From positions 65,548,501-65,612,500 of the forward strand of contig NC_088920.1 of assembly GCF_038396675.1 (NCBI RefSeq): a DNA stretch of 64,000 nucleotides. Direction: 5' to 3'. Every line of letters starts with the position of its first letter. Positions within the stretch are counted from its first letter, which is position 1. Made by a program: the position numbers and the translations under genes. Source of the DNA: Hydra vulgaris (Eukaryota; Cnidaria; Hydrozoa; Anthoathecata; Hydridae). This document shows positions 36,556 to 49,167 of the stretch, piece by piece. The notes beneath the pieces are model-generated. The model had not been told where the DNA came from and searched no databases. It was given only the letters and a program-made list of their open reading frames with translations.

Positions 36556-36830
36556 ATGGAAAATAACTCTTGCCGAGTCCAGAATCTTGTCACCTACAAA
36601 AAAAACGATACACACCAGTTGAGGTTGAAATGCTAGGTATGGCATGGACACTGGAGCAGACAAAATATTTCACACAGGGATGTGATATCCTTTTGGTAGT
36701 AACAGGCCATAAACGGCTTGTCAAACTATTAGGAGCTAGAACCCTAGATGAAATTGCTAACACACTATTTTTCTGACTAAAACAGAGAAACTTGCATTAG
36801 AAATTTTAAAATCAACCAAGAAAAACTGCA
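36556..36830 (+). pseudogene. Ty3/gypsy RNase H fragment
   Basis: The ORF 36570-36776 reads KRYTPVEVEMLGMAWTLEQT, then KYFTQGCDILLVVTGHKRLV and LLGARTLDEI. This is the RNase H region after gypsy reverse transcriptase; the usual TDHKPL motif has become TGHKRL. It lies upstream of the protease/RT fragment at 38.0-39.4 kb, the wrong order for one element, so two copies or a rearrangement are implied. Confidence 0.75.
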
Positions 36831-37029
36831 CTCAGCCCACCAAAAAGTATCAGAAATGACAGCCAGAGTTTAAGCTTCTGTTTTCTAGCTGGGTATCACT
36901 TACAGCATACAAAGTAAGCGCAATATAACTGATGCAGATAACTTTGTAGCTGTAATCAAAACGCACTTTCTAATGCACAACTACCATCCATTCAACCACA
37001 CTCCCTGTGACGCCATATGAATGGATATT

Positions 37030-37630
37030 TGATATTTTACTATTTTAAAACTCACTGAGTCCTCATCTTTACATCTTCTTGGATTCTTATTAACTAATGA
37101 CCTTTCATGGAAACTATATATACAATCAATTGCTAAATTAGCATCTGCTAATTTGGTCCTATATGGAATACTGTTGTCATATCGGGCTGGTTCTTCTAAT
37201 GATGCTCTTTCTCTTCCTGACAAGGTCCAAAAACACATTGTAAATGTAGCTAGACTCGCTCTATCTGCTAAGCTTGAGCCTCTTTCCCATCGCCGTAAAG
37301 CTGCAACTCTTACTCTTTTCTACAAATACTACCATGATCACTGCTTAAAGGAGCTATCATCACTAGTTCTATCAACTAAAACTCATTCTCACTTGACTTG
37401 TCATTCAGCAAATTCTTATTCTTTTACTGTATCTGCATGCTCTAAAAACTTTAATTTGTCTAGTTTTTTCCCCAGCACTTCAACCCTTTGGAACACTCTC
37501 CAATCGTCATGTTTTCCTGACTCATACAACCTTTAACTTTTCAAGTCTTCTGTCAATCAATTTCTTGCTCTATAAATCTATTCTTTTTTTCTAGTAACTC
37601 CTAACTTAATAATGGTTGCTTGCAGATTTA
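37030..37630 (+). pseudogene. Jockey/CR1-like LINE 3' fragment
   Basis: The C-terminal reverse transcriptase tail: NDLSWKLYIQSIAKLASA, DKVQKHIVNVARLALSAKLE, LSHRRKAATLTLFYKYYHDH, then TLWNTLQSSCFPDSYNL and the 3' end. It is truncated at the 5' side. The ORF 37153-37536 is the open part. Confidence 0.8.
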
Positions 37631-38000
37631 TTGGGAAAGAATCAGAATTAAAAAAACAAAACAAAAAAGCTTTATTTACAAGCATTTATTGTTGTGTAAA
37701 AACATTAGAAAGTTTACATAACATAACAAACAAAAAAATAACTTTGCTATATTTTCAACTATTAAATTTATGGATTTATCAAAAAGATTATATAAACAAT
37801 TGTTTTCATTGTTGTTTATAAAATGAATTGTATAAATTGTTTTAAAAACATTTACATTCATTGTAAAAAATACACTTTCTAACTAAATATCTCTCGATAA
37901 TTCAAGTGACATTTTTTATAGTAAACAATCAGTAATAGTGTTTGGTCGCATGCCTTTTCTGTCCACCACTGGGCTACACAGGTAACCAGGCAAAGAAATG
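37630..38000. other. Spacer between LINE and gypsy fragments
   Basis: AT-rich, no supported feature. Confidence 0.4.
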
Positions 38001-39450
38001 TCGTTATTGCAACTTAAAGTGTCACATGTGGAAGAATAGGAAGGAGAATTAAAAGTGGAACAAGTTGAAATTAGTGAAGGATCAGCTAAGGGAAACACTA
38101 CTGATGCGAATGAAAATGAAAGTAATTTTTTAGCCTTGTATTAAAAAGGTGAGGAACCTGAGAGGGTAAATGGACCAGCTATGATAAATGTAAAAATCAA
38201 TGGTAAAGAGGTTTGCATGGAAGTTGATATAGGGGCTGCTGTTTCCATAGTGGGTGTTTCAGCTTATAGAAGAGTAAAAAGAATAAAGGAAGGTTACGAA
38301 GGTCTGAAGTGGTTAAACAGAAAGACTTATGCATTAAAGCTTGTTAGACTTGAAGTAATAGAGCTTGTTGAAGTAGATTATAAAAGACATATGTGCGACA
38401 TATATGTCACAGTTTTCTCATCACTGTAGTTAAAGGAAATATACCTACATTAATGGAAAAAAATTAGATTCAGAGACTAAACCTGGAATGGGTGAAATTG
38501 TGTAAAAGAATGAGAAAAGTCAAATTTTGCAATAGGTTTAATTTAAGGGTAAAGGCTTTAGTGGCAAAATTTCCAGTGGAGTTTAATGATTATTTAGGGT
38601 ACTTAAAGATTTCAAATGTAACATACCTATATACGAAGTTTTTAAACCAAGACCACTACCATATGCTTTGATAATTAGGATTGAACAAGAGCTTAGAAGA
38701 CCAAGGGATTTAGAGAAAGGTTCAGTAATCAAAATGGCCAGCACTTATAGTGCATGTTCTAAAGAATTCAAAAGAACCTATGGATCCATTACATATATGT
38801 GGGGATTATAAAATTATAATATATCAAGCTGCCTCCTGGATACCTATCAAATACCAAACACCACTGATCAGCTAGTCACTATCGCAGCAGGACAGAAATA
38901 CATCAAGTTTGACTTGTCCGAAGCATATCAATAACTTGAGTTAGATGAAAATTCACAAGTTTTTAACAATAAATATGTGTCAAAATTTATAAAAGCCAAC
39001 TCATCTTCAGTTTGGTGTTCATAGTGTAACTAGCATTTTTTATAGAGAAATGGACAGAAGGTTGAGCAGGTTACCATTTGTGAAAGCAAAAGTAGATGAT
39101 ATGATCATTTCTGGAAAAGCAGAAATAAAGCGCTTAAATCACTAAGAATCTGTATTAAGAATCTTGAAAGAATCAGGGTTAATTCTTAAAGCACCTATAT
39201 GCTCTTTCACACGACCTTAAGTGATATTCTGTGGTTTTATAATCAGCCAAGAAGGCTGCAGACCAACAACACAAACCATGGAAGCAGTCATGGATGTTCC
39301 GGGACCCACCAATATCAAAGAGTTAAGGGCATTTTTAGGAAAGGCAAACTATTACAATGCTATTGATTGTATCAAAAGGAAAAATTTAAAGGCTAGAGAT
39401 AGTATCTTGATAAAAATACTCATCTTGGGCTGACATTAAATTCATCCGGC
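38000..39450 (+). pseudogene. Ty3/gypsy protease and reverse transcriptase, decayed
   Basis: The open stretch 38181-38429 is an aspartic protease: INGKEVCMEVDIGAAVSIVG, where the catalytic DTGA has become DIGA. Reverse transcriptase pieces follow with stops: IPNTTDQLVTIAAGQKYIKF, DLSEAYQ, then 39221-39380 GFIISQEGCRPTTQTME and NIKELRAFLGKANYY. No LTRs were recognised. Not functional. Confidence 0.8.
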
Positions 39451-40180
39451 TATTGTCTTGTCGAAGGCCTCTTAGGTAAAGACTTAAGGGGTACACAAAT
39501 TCTATTTGCTGACCAGCTTGGCACTTCTTCTTTATCTATTAGGCTAGAAAGATGTTTTTATAATAAATTGTTTAGAGTTTAAGATGTTGAATGCTGGATC
39601 TTTTTGACTCATTTCATGGATTTTGCTTGTATCTTTTGATGATTAGGCAACTCATTCTATTATATCCTAATGAAGATACAGCTTTAAAACTCAGTTTTAT
39701 GATTCTGAGGCGACCTGGTAGTCAAGTTTCCCAAACTCTGTAGTAGCTCTCAGAGAGGCTAATTCCATCAACAGCTGTAAAATATCAGAGTACTAACAGT
39801 GCCATGTTGTTCATGGATTGTGTCCCTGTTCATACTTTTGGTATGCATTGTTGGCTAAATATGCATTGTTGGCTAAATTTAGAGCCCTTTGTTACAGCTT
39901 AAGGTTTACTATTAGTAATGAGGAAATTGGTTAGACTATTAGATAGTGTATTGAGTATAATCTGTGCTCTGAGTCAAGTTCTTTAACCAATTTAAAAAAT
40001 GACTTAAGTATCAAAAACTTTAAAACACAATAAACTATTGTCATCACTAAGTTCTCTTAATATATCATACATAAAATTTTTTGTGGTCTTTAAAGTAACT
40101 TTTCTTCTGTTGAGTCTTATCTCTTGCAAAGTTTACTAGACCTACTTTCTCTTTGTAAGACTAATTTGAGCCCAGTTGCT
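39450..40180. other. Spacer, possibly 5' part of next LINE
   Basis: It contains a fragmentary reading pattern that I could not assign. It may be LINE 5' sequence or unrelated. Confidence 0.3.
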
Positions 40181-42540
40181 TCATTTCATTTCTCAGTTGC
40201 TTCATCTTAGAGTTGATGGTTGTCTTTTTTTAATTCATAAATACTCCAATAGTCACATGCTTAGTCTGGCCATTTACATTCGAAAGAATTCACCCATTAG
40301 TCGGAAAAATAGGCTTGGATCCACAAACTATTCTTTTATGTGCTTTCATTTAGCACCACTTCACTATTACCTTTTTCTTTGTCCTATATCTCTCTCCTTT
40401 ATCTTAAAACTGCACTCTTTTTGATGTTATTTCTGATCAAAATGACCAAAAATGCTTTTTATGTAACTTCTTGGATTCAAGCTGGCATAGAACCCTTTAC
40501 TCCTTTTCAACAATTTTCAAGTCAAGCCTCATTCTTCACCGTGGTTTTCCGCTCATTGTGCTGCTGCAATATCCAATTTTAACCATTACTTTCATATCTA
40601 TTGCCAAAATAATTCTCCAGAAAACAGACATGTTTACTATTGCTAGAAACCATTGTAAAAAGGTTTTGTCTAACGCCAAAGCCCGCTATTCTCAGGTCAC
40701 AAAATCTCGTATTTCATATAAAAAATTAGGCTCAACAGACTTCTGGAGAATCTTTAACAGTGTCTATAATAACGACAACTCTGTTATTCCACCTCTCTTG
40801 TATGGTTCAGATTTCACCCCCTTCTCAAAACTTGTCATCAATATCATCTCTTGATTCCACTAGTTGCATTCCACCTGATATAGCCGACAAACAGGTTGAT
40901 TCAATGCTTGACACTCATATCACTCCAGCTTCTGTATCTAAAGTGGTTTCCTGTTTAGACTCTTCTGCAGCTTGTGGTCTGGACAACATACCTATTAGAG
41001 TCTTGCAGAAGTGTTCTCTGGAGCTGTCATCTATACTTTCAAAACTATTTAACAAGTGCTTATAAAAGTTTTGCTTTCCAGCCTACTGGAAAACGGCATC
41101 TGCTATTCCTATTTTCAAAAGTTCTAGAGAGCCATCTGACATCTGTCCCATTAGTCTTCTTCTTATCATAAGCAAGGTTTTTAAGTCTTTAATTAACAAA
41201 CACTTAATCTCTCATCTTGAATCTAATAACTTACTTTCTGATCACCAATATAGATTTCTTCTTGTTCTACTGCTAATTTGTTAACGGTAATAACCAATAA
41301 GTTTTATTGTGCATTAGATATATGTGGAGAGGTTAAAGCTACTGCTACCAACATTTCTAAAGCCTTTGATAAAGTTGGGAATGCTGGTCTTCTCCATTAG
41401 CTCTTTCCTAACACTGTATCAGATAACATATTTAAGATTATTTTGTGATTAAACTGTAAGAATCCTCTCTTAGCAATTGTTGTATAAAAGTTGTCCTTGA
41501 TGGACAGTACTTATCTTTATTTCCTATAACTTAAGGAGTTTTTTAAGGTTGTATTCTTGGCCCTATACTTTTTTTAATTTAAATTAATGATCTGCTAGAT
41601 ATTCTCACATCTAAGGTAGCATTGTTTGCTGATGATACTACCATTTATTTTTGTCTTGATAAGAAGCCAAGACTTTCTGATTGCTTGGAGGGGCATTTGA
41701 GCTTGAAAAGGTTCTTACTTCTGCTACAGCATGGCACTCTCAGTGGGTGGTGATTTCAGATAAAACTCAATTTTTTTAGCTAATCATTATCACAACAATC
41801 TAGATCTTCTATATTTATGAACAGTAATGTACTCGAAGAGTCATCTAACCTTCGCCTTCTAGGATTAACTCTTACTTCTTATCTTTCTTGGAAACAATAT
41901 ATCAAATCAATTACAAAATTAGCAACTGCTATGATTGCATCTCTTTATCATGCTCGCCACTTTCTTACTATGGATTCTATTTTTTATCTTTATAAATCTC
42001 AAATCTGCCCTTGTATGGAATACTGTTGCCATATCTGGAGCAAATCTTCGAATGATGCCCTTTCTCTTTTAGACAAGTTGCAAAAATGCATTGTAAACAA
42101 AGTTAAACCTGCTCTTTCACCATTTAACCTTTAACCATTTTAAACAAAGTTATACCTGCTCTTTCACCATTTAACCTTTAACCATTTTCACAATGTCCTT
42201 ATGAAGCTCCTCTTTTTCTTTTCTAGAAACACTATAATGGCTGCTCTAAAAAGCTAGTGTCTCTTGTGCATCTACTAAAACTCATTCTCATGTTAATCAT
42301 CATACAATTAAGTCTCATCTTTTTACTGTGACTGTTCTAAAGTGTTTCAAAAATTCTTATACTTCTAGTTTTTTTCCTTGAACATCAGTTCTTTGAAATT
42401 CACTCCCTTCTAATTTTCTTGATTTGTATATATAATTTGCAATCTTTTAAGTCGTCTGCTTATCGTTATTTTGCTTTATAAACTTTATCTTTCTTCTTAC
42501 AGTAAATTCTAACTCTAATAGTGGTTGTTTGCAGCCTCAT
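40180..42540 (+). mobile_element. Jockey/CR1-like LINE, longest copy
   Basis: The copy runs from the endonuclease tail through the reverse transcriptase to the 3' end. Landmarks: 40621-40855 NHCKKVLSNAKARYSQVTKS and STDFWRIFNSVYNN; 40900-41110 VVSCLDSSAACGLDNIP, LSKLFNKCL; 41160-41440 (SLINKHLI, the F-G turn); FADDTT at 41625; C-terminal tail 41817-42134 (MIASLYHARHFLTMDS, CMEYCCHIWSKSS); 3' end near 42540. Multiple stops and frameshifts. Useful as the reference for the other three copies in the window. Confidence 0.82.
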
Positions 42541-43470
42541 TGGAAGTGAAGATATAAAAGAAAAAAAAACAAAATAACAAAAAACAAACAAACAGAAGAT
42601 GACATAAATGGTCCTTTGCCAAACAATCAAATGCCTGAAACAACTGAAATGAAAACATGTATAATGAGTAGTCCCATATGAAAACATGTATAATGAGTGC
42701 GACCCAATTAACAAGGAAAACGATCCCAACAGAGTATGTAAACAGTCAGAAAGTAAAGACTTTAGTCCCGAGAGATCATGTGAACAACTCAGACCATTCT
42801 CTAAGCCCATTACTACAAAAAACTGAAGGTCAAGTTGAACCTGTCATAAACCAGCATACTTAGTACAGTTTGAATATTTTATGGGTGGAGGATTGTTGTA
42901 ACTGCTTAATCCAGTTCCCAGCAAAGTATGTGCATACATTGTTTTGTGAGTTTGCCATGCAGCCCTTGAGTGACAATCACAAGAAGTATTTGTTGTTATT
43001 TTTATGGACTTATTTTTGGTTATTACAACTGATTGTAGTTATTATATTTAATGGTTATTATAATTGTGTTTTTTTTTACATTGTAGTATTCCTTATTAAC
43101 TGTGGTTATAATAGACTATAACTAGAAAAAATAAACATCATGTCAACGTTCCCTTAGAATAATGAAATATGGCTAAAATTATAATCAAAAAGAAGGCTGA
43201 AAACTTTGATAAAACTATAAACTTGTTAAAAGAAAAAATACTGTATTCCTACAGTAGAAATATTGTTTTACTTCTTACACTAGCACCCAAAAGTTTGCAA
43301 ATATTAATATAATAAAATAACTCATAGAATACCAGGCAAAAATGCCTAGAAAAAATACATAAAAATAATAATCTTTAGCAATTTCTCTATTGTAAAAAGA
43401 TAATGATTACATAAAGATGCAAAAGAAATCGATTTAAACACATCGTGGCTCAAGTAATTTTTGTTTGATA
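42540..43470. other. Spacer, possible gypsy-like tail
   Basis: The stretch 42600-42863 includes a direct repeat of ATGAAAACATGTATAATGAGT at 42646 and 42680 and an open reading piece of unknown nature. Nothing firm. Confidence 0.3.
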
Positions 43471-43471
43471 T

Positions 43472-43650
43472 GCAGCCATGGTGAAGTGGTTAGAATTCTA
43501 GCTCAGTACCAAAAGGTCTGACGAAAGAAAACCCAAAAAGTGATTGGTTAAAAAAGATGCATCAACTTCCTAGTTAAATGCTCTTCCGCTGTGCTCTGTG
43601 GTAAGACCGTAAGGACTTTCTGGGAGCACCTTAATAACCAAAATAATATG
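43472..43650 (+). repeat. tRNA-derived SINE (family A)
   Basis: It begins GCAGCCATGGTGAAGTGG (A box) and continues with TTAAATGCTCTTCCGC, TGGTAAGACCGTAAGGACTT and GGGAGCACC. The B box is damaged. Confidence 0.8.
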
Positions 43651-45075
43651 TAATATAAAAGAACTATATGAATAATACGAAGAAAATTTAAATAACCTAT
43701 TCAAAATTTGCTTTGTTCAGACAAGATGATGCATTTTTCCAGGTGCAAGTGGATGCATTTTTCCAAATGATGCATTTTTCCAGGTGCAAACGGTACACAT
43801 TCTGTTAATGCTTGTACCAATCAAAAAGATAGCATATTGCAAGTGAATGCCATAAACATTAGTGAAAAAAATATGGATTTACTTTCAAAAACTATTTGGG
43901 TAGGAACCAGGGATGTGGTGGCCCATGCGGGATTCTTACATAGGCCTTGCACTTTTAATGTAAAAATGGGCCTTTTAACAAATTTTACTTATTTCTACAT
44001 TCTAAAGAAAATCCACAAATATTTTTAAATTTACTATATTTATGTTTGTGAAGCATAAACAATTTTGCAGTCTTTTTTGATATTTAAATAAAAAAACTCA
44101 TAGAAAAAATAAAATTGATTATGTTTTAGTAAAAGTTTTTCAAGTTTTACACTGTATTGTTTTGTATCATATCATAAATACATCAGAAAAACAATCATCA
44201 GCAATGGTTGTTTTTCTGATATTCATTTATTTTAGCATCATAAAGTTTTATAGAAAAACGTATAAGCTTTGAAAGTTTTAACCTATATTTAAATGATATA
44301 TAACATATGTTAATTATAAATGACTTTGTAGTTATAAAATATTTAAAAAAGTAATTGTTAATACAATCACTTCTAAGACATAATATATAAAACAAATGAA
44401 ATAAGTACTAAAAGGTAAACGATAACTATTATAACCTATTTTAAAAACATTAAACGTTTTAGGTGAAAAATAATACCAGGTAAATTATAAAGGTAAATAG
44501 TAAAATTAGAAATATAATAATATGATGATAAAAGTATAAGTAAATATTTAAAATTCATCATGATTTTTATAACAGATTCTTATAATAATCTAAATGTTAA
44601 AAGGTACCTTAACTGAATTAAACTTGTATCTTCTGCTGACATAGTTAAAGAAGAAGAATTAAAAACAGAAAATGATTTTACTATACTTCTCCCTAAAGAT
44701 AAAAGCATCGAAACCTTAATCATTAGATATAAGCAATTTCGACACAAGATGGTTAGTTAACTTATATAACGTAACGGAACTTCTTAAATATTATATAACG
44801 TATCTTTGGTTTTTTTAATTAATAAATACCAGTTCCAATCTTTAAACTAATCTTAAACTTAATCCTAAATCTTGTTAGTATGGGAATTCTAAGCACGATT
44901 TAAAAGGCAACAGTTAAATAATTACATCAAAAAACACAACCGGATCTCACTCAATGTAACCGGATCTCATCAAGTACCTGTTACCATTAGTACTGAAAGC
45001 AGTAGGGGCGTAATAGTAAAGTATAAGTTCCGACTGAAACCCTTCCCAAAATAATACCAACTAGTTTCTCCACTC
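43650..45075. other. AT-rich spacer with small repeats
   Basis: It contains a direct repeat of GATGCATTTTTCCAGGTGCA at 43728-43800 and a hairpin at 44182-44220 (13-bp arms, ATCAGAAAAACAA). No gene. Confidence 0.5.
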
Positions 45076-45079
45076 ATCA

Positions 45080-45140
45080 GCTGCCTTGTTCATCAAGGTT
45101 CGTGATTTGGAGTTATGATTTTGAGCTATAATGTACAGGT
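45080..45140 (+). repeat. SINE family B fragment
   Basis: CTTGTTCATCAAGGTTCGTG followed by TTGGAGTTATGA matches the body of the 35979-36145 SINE. Confidence 0.6.
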
Positions 45141-45166
45141 TGTAACAAACATTTAACAATTAAAAA

Positions 45167-45235
45167 AAACCGAAGATATTTTATAAGTTATTTATTTAAG
45201 TTTTAAATAAATAATTTATAAAATATCTTCGGTTT
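45167..45235. repeat. Fold-back hairpin, 32-bp arms
   Basis: AAACCGAAGATATTTTATAA... and its inverse with one mismatch around a 5-base loop. Confidence 0.85.
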
Positions 45236-45702
45236 ACAAAATATCTTCACTGTTAGTTGACTAATGGAATTGATCATCAACCATTTGTTAGAATAAAACA
45301 CTAACCATTTGTCGAAATACCATTTTGCACTTTGTTTTTTTTTTTACATAACTTCACAAAAAAAAATGTTGATGTGTCGATGCTGATGGTCAAATATTAA
45401 TTACTTTGTTGTGAAGCAAGGTTACTTTGTTGTGAAGTTTACTTTGGCGCCAAATTTAAAAAGTGTCTTTTTTTTTCCCCAATTAAATAGATGAATAGTT
45501 TATATCGTTAAAAAGTTCTATCGAAGATCATCTTTTTTTTGAATTTATAAATATTTTTTTGTTATCAACATGATGTTTTTTTTTTTTTTTTTTAAACTAG
45601 GGTTTTACAATAAATTGTGTAGGCATAAACTGCCTGCCAACCTAGTTATATAATACTTGACAATTACAGAGTTTGTATAACTAATAGAAAATAAAATGTG
45701 GA

Positions 45703-46017
45703 TTAGTCGTAAAGAAGCCATTCATTTTTTAGATGATTGTCTTGAAGTAGCTTAAACGTTTTTAGAGATAATGCTGATACAATGTCATTAGGAAGAGAAT
45801 TCCATTTATTTATAATTCTTAGAGAAAAAAAGTTTATACGTAAATTTAATCGCGAAGATTGTTTTTTTAGTTTATATATATGACCACGAGTAATAAATTG
45901 GCTATCTATTTCAAAAAGACTTCTGTCACTATTGTTATTTTTGCACCATTTATAGACGTTGATTAGGTCTGCACGAAATAGCCTGTATTTTACAGTTGTC
46001 ATATTTAACGCCAACAA
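45703..46017 (-). pseudogene. LINE reverse transcriptase C-terminal fragment
   Basis: About 104 open codons: VKYRLFRADLINVYKWCKNN, FITRGHIYKLKKQSSRLNLR, NFFSLRIINKWNSLPNDIV. This is the standard end of CR1/L2-type LINE polyproteins (R-x-DLI-V-K, TRGH-KL, FFS-R-IN-WNSLP). It is cut at its 5' side; the rest of the element is absent. Confidence 0.82.
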
Positions 46018-46683
46018 TCTTTAGGCAGTGGGATGTTGACAACATCCCACTGCCCTATCTTCTCTCTTTCTCTCAATCCATAATCCTAGTATCATACTGC
46101 TTACATTAATTGATTAAACTAGGATATATATATACATATATATTATTTTGTGTTTAAAAACGATATAAATATTTCTAAAATAAAATTTGATTTTTATTAT
46201 AGTTTTCTGAGATGAGAAGTGGGGGGAGGGCAACTGCCGACTACTTGCTCAAAAAAAAGTCCTCAAATTAAAATCTGCCAACTGAAACGTGTTGAATACC
46301 GAATAGCTAACTATACTCCTTAAATGCCGGTTATTAGTTAAAAAAAGCCTCCTCTGAAGGAGGAGTGGGTTGAACACCAATAAATGTGGTTCCTAAAGAT
46401 TATCTTCAATTTTTGGTACAATCTGTTCAATTTTGGAAGTAACAGCAAACAGTTAAAAAAAAAATCTTGATAAAAACAAACAAACAGATTCGATTTATCT
46501 TCAATTTTCTGCTGTATGATTAACAAAGTTTCATCGCCATAAATAGGAATGGTTTCTAAACTTTCAAATGATATTGTACTTCAGCCCCTAATTCAATAGG
46601 AGCAAGTTGTTTAGTAGAAACCGTAATTTCTTGACAATTAGATATTTTCACATATGTATAGTGAGGGTTTGCTTCACCTATGG
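46018..46683. other. Spacer
   Basis: AT-rich, no supported gene; a short inverted GGCAGTGGGATGTT / AACATCCCACTGCC pair sits at 46025-46054. Confidence 0.5.
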
Positions 46684-46875
46684 CGCTGGATCTCCTCTAT
46701 AGAACCTCCATATTTACTTTGGAGCACAATTTCATTATTAATACAGCTCCTAAGTTAATCAACCATAAACAATTCCTTCATGACTTTCCTTCAACTTTGG
46801 ACCTGTATCGATGAAAACTGAGGTCCATTGTAAATATAAAGATTCTGTAGAGGAGATCCAGCTCTTTGAAGAGCC
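46684..46875. mobile_element. MITE-like element with about 20-bp TIRs
   Basis: The left end GCGCTGGATCTCCTCTATAG is mirrored by CTGTAGAGGAGATCCAGCTC at the right. About 190 bp, no ORF. The target duplication is unclear. Confidence 0.55.
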
Positions 46876-46949
46876 TAATGACAATCAGAACTGAAAATCA
46901 GAAATGAAGAAAGTTGAAAAAACGTTCGTGTGGACTACAATTAGTAGAG

Positions 46950-48060
46950 GTACACAATAAAGATCTTGTAGCGTAAAGTCCATCCGGTAAAACAGTTTTT
47001 TAGAATGATTTTGACAATTTGCCCAGCTAGGTTATAAGGAGTTATGCTGCTAGTTGCAATTCTTTTTATGAAGAACCACTGTTTTGACTTTTATAAGGAG
47101 TTATGCTGCTAGTTGCAATTCTTTTTATGAAGAACCACTGTTTTGACTTTTATAAGGAGTTATGCTGCTAGTTGCAATTCTTTTTATGAAGAACCACTGT
47201 TTTAATTCAAAAGTAATTAAAGAAGAGCCGAAAATTTTTTTTAACATGTTTAAATGATTATTCCGAATCGTAGTCACAAACTATTTAAAAACTGCTTCCT
47301 ATTTGCTTTACATGCGGTTGATTTCACTGGCGTTAAATAAATAACTCTTAGAGGCAATCCACGATTTAACATTGTCCATCAAGTCATTTAAACTGCTGTA
47401 AACTTTGTTCATTTGTCAGTTTTTCAACTAACAATTGAAGCTGTATTTTTGGGAGCTTGGGTTGGTAAATATGGCGGATGTGGGAGCAGTTTACATTCCT
47501 TATTGACAATTGATTCAACAACGTTATTCTAGTGGAACAATGAGATTCTGTTTTCGTAATTGTTTTACTAAGATAAACGTCGCTGATAATGTTGAGCTAC
47601 CACTTGCCCTATTTGCTTAGAATCCTTCATGAACTTTTGTCCAGAATGGCTTCATCATTGTCATCCTACCTATAACATATAATGTTTGAGATGATTCCCT
47701 TGTCGATGATTCTGCTTCTTTTTAATCATACACTGTATAGTATTCTTACAGTGAACATATTTTGATATTTCTTTTGGAGAATTACCGGACAACTCGTAAA
47801 CCTACTTTCTTTTGATGTTTATGAACTACCCGTGACAAAATTTTTCAGGAACGGAGCTTGCTCAATTTTTTGCAGCAAATCAATCTCTGATTTATTGCTG
47901 GTGGAGAGCTCGTGGGGTTCCATCCAGCCAATTTCCACATCTTTTTGTGCTTTTTTAGACGACGGACGAATGTCAACAACTAGTTGATATTGAAATTTTT
48001 GGCTAGCATTTGTGTTGTTAGGCTTTCGTTTTCATCTACAATTGCTAAAAAGGTCATACT
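46950..48060 (-). pseudogene. Mariner-like transposase relic
   Basis: Reading the minus strand from about 48050: VDENESLTTQMLAKNFNIN, a helix-turn-helix stretch, then GWMEPHELSTSNKSE, PFLKNFVTG, and much later CKLLPHPPYLPTQAP and LMDNVKSWIASKSY. These match, in order, the mariner landmarks (TT-x-LA, WVPHEL, VTGDE, LPHPPYSPDLAP, VxxWL). Frameshifts and stops are many. The middle, with the first catalytic Asp, is badly eroded. Tandem repeats lie inside or beside both ends. Confidence 0.6.
47033..47206. repeat. 59-bp tandem repeat, three copies
   Basis: Three copies of a unit starting TTATAAGGAGTTATGCTGCT and ending ACCACTGTTTTGACTT, inside the mariner relic region. Confidence 0.92.
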
Positions 48061-48077
48061 ATCAAACTCCAATTATC

Positions 48078-48245
48078 ATCCTCTTCCTTCTTCATCTGCA
48101 AGGTTTGTGTCATCCTCTTCCTTCTTCATCTGCAAGGTTTGTGTCATCCTCTTCCTTCTTCATCTGCAAGGTTTGTGTCATCCTCTTCATTCTTCATCTG
48201 CAAGGTTTGTGTCATCCTCTTCCTTCGCCATCAGCAAGGTTTGTG
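48078..48245. repeat. 34-bp tandem repeat, about five copies
   Basis: Unit CATCCTCTTCCTTCTTCATC plus TGCAAGGTTTGTGT; the last copy is diverged (CGCCATCAGC). It adjoins the N-terminal end of the mariner relic. Confidence 0.92.
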
Positions 48246-48249
48246 ACGC

Positions 48250-48649
48250 CCGTTCAAAACTTCTTGAATCATTATTTAATTTATAATTGACCTCTGCTGA
48301 TTGTCAAAAATTAATTTTTTTGCCAAAAAGATTGCTGAGATCGCGAAATAACTCTGTCCCCACCTTAAAATTCTTGTAGTTATAGAGCGTAATGTGGCAC
48401 ATATAAAAGTGATTTTCAATACGCCTTTAATTAATTAAAAGAGAAAAGATAATTTTTATGAAAAAATGATTAATTAAACGCGAATCTTTTTAAGAATAAA
48501 AGACATGAAAAAATGCTTAAATCAAATTAGTAAAGTTAAGTCGAACTAATAAAGACCTTATAATAAAAAATACAATAAAAATGCCGCAATAATTGTGCAT
48601 CAACCTATTAATAAAATGATTTAACTTTAACTTTTTGAGTTATTTAAGG
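48250..48649. other. Spacer
   Basis: AT-rich, nothing supported. Confidence 0.5.
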
Positions 48650-48730
48650 AACTCCAAGAAGTCCTAACGGTTTTATCACAAAGCATTGTGGAATAGAACT
48701 TAACCAGAAAGCTTACGTCTCCTTGACAAA
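48650..48730 (-). repeat. SINE family A 3' fragment
   Basis: The reverse complement carries the family body (ACGTAAGCTTTCTGGTTAAG, ATAAAACCGTTAGGACTTC). The tRNA head is missing. Confidence 0.6.
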
Positions 48731-48794
48731 ATATTACTCTATTTTGTTTGATAGAGCATCCGATGTAACCAACATTGATCAGATGTTTTAAATT

Positions 48795-48957
48795 ATAAGA
48801 TATGTAATAAGTTATAAGATATGAGATAATTTATAGGATATGAGATAAATTATAAGATATGAGATAAATTATAAGATATGAGATAAATTATAAGATATGA
48901 GATAAATTATAAGATACGAGATAAATTATAAGATATGAGATAAATTATAAGATATGA
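48795..48957. repeat. 19-bp tandem repeat, about eight copies
   Basis: Unit ATAAGATATGAGATAAATT, with the first copies diverged. Confidence 0.92.
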
Positions 48958-49167
48958 GCATATTGAAAAAGAAGTAGCAGTGTTTGAGTCTTTTTTTGAT
49001 TTCATTGAGTTAAGTAGAAAAAATGCGCCAGAGACCTCTCAAAATGCCAACAAGCTTGCAGCAGGTAAACTAAAAATAGTAAATAGTATGTCCAAAGTTA
49101 TAACAATTTAGCTTCAATGGCTGGGCATATACAGGTTATATGTCCAGCCTTTTTTACCAGATTTTTT

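Noticed and set aside
36892..36910. A GTAAGTG donor on the minus strand as the end of the missing first MsrA exon
   Set aside because: No ATG-started reading frame of suitable phase precedes it.
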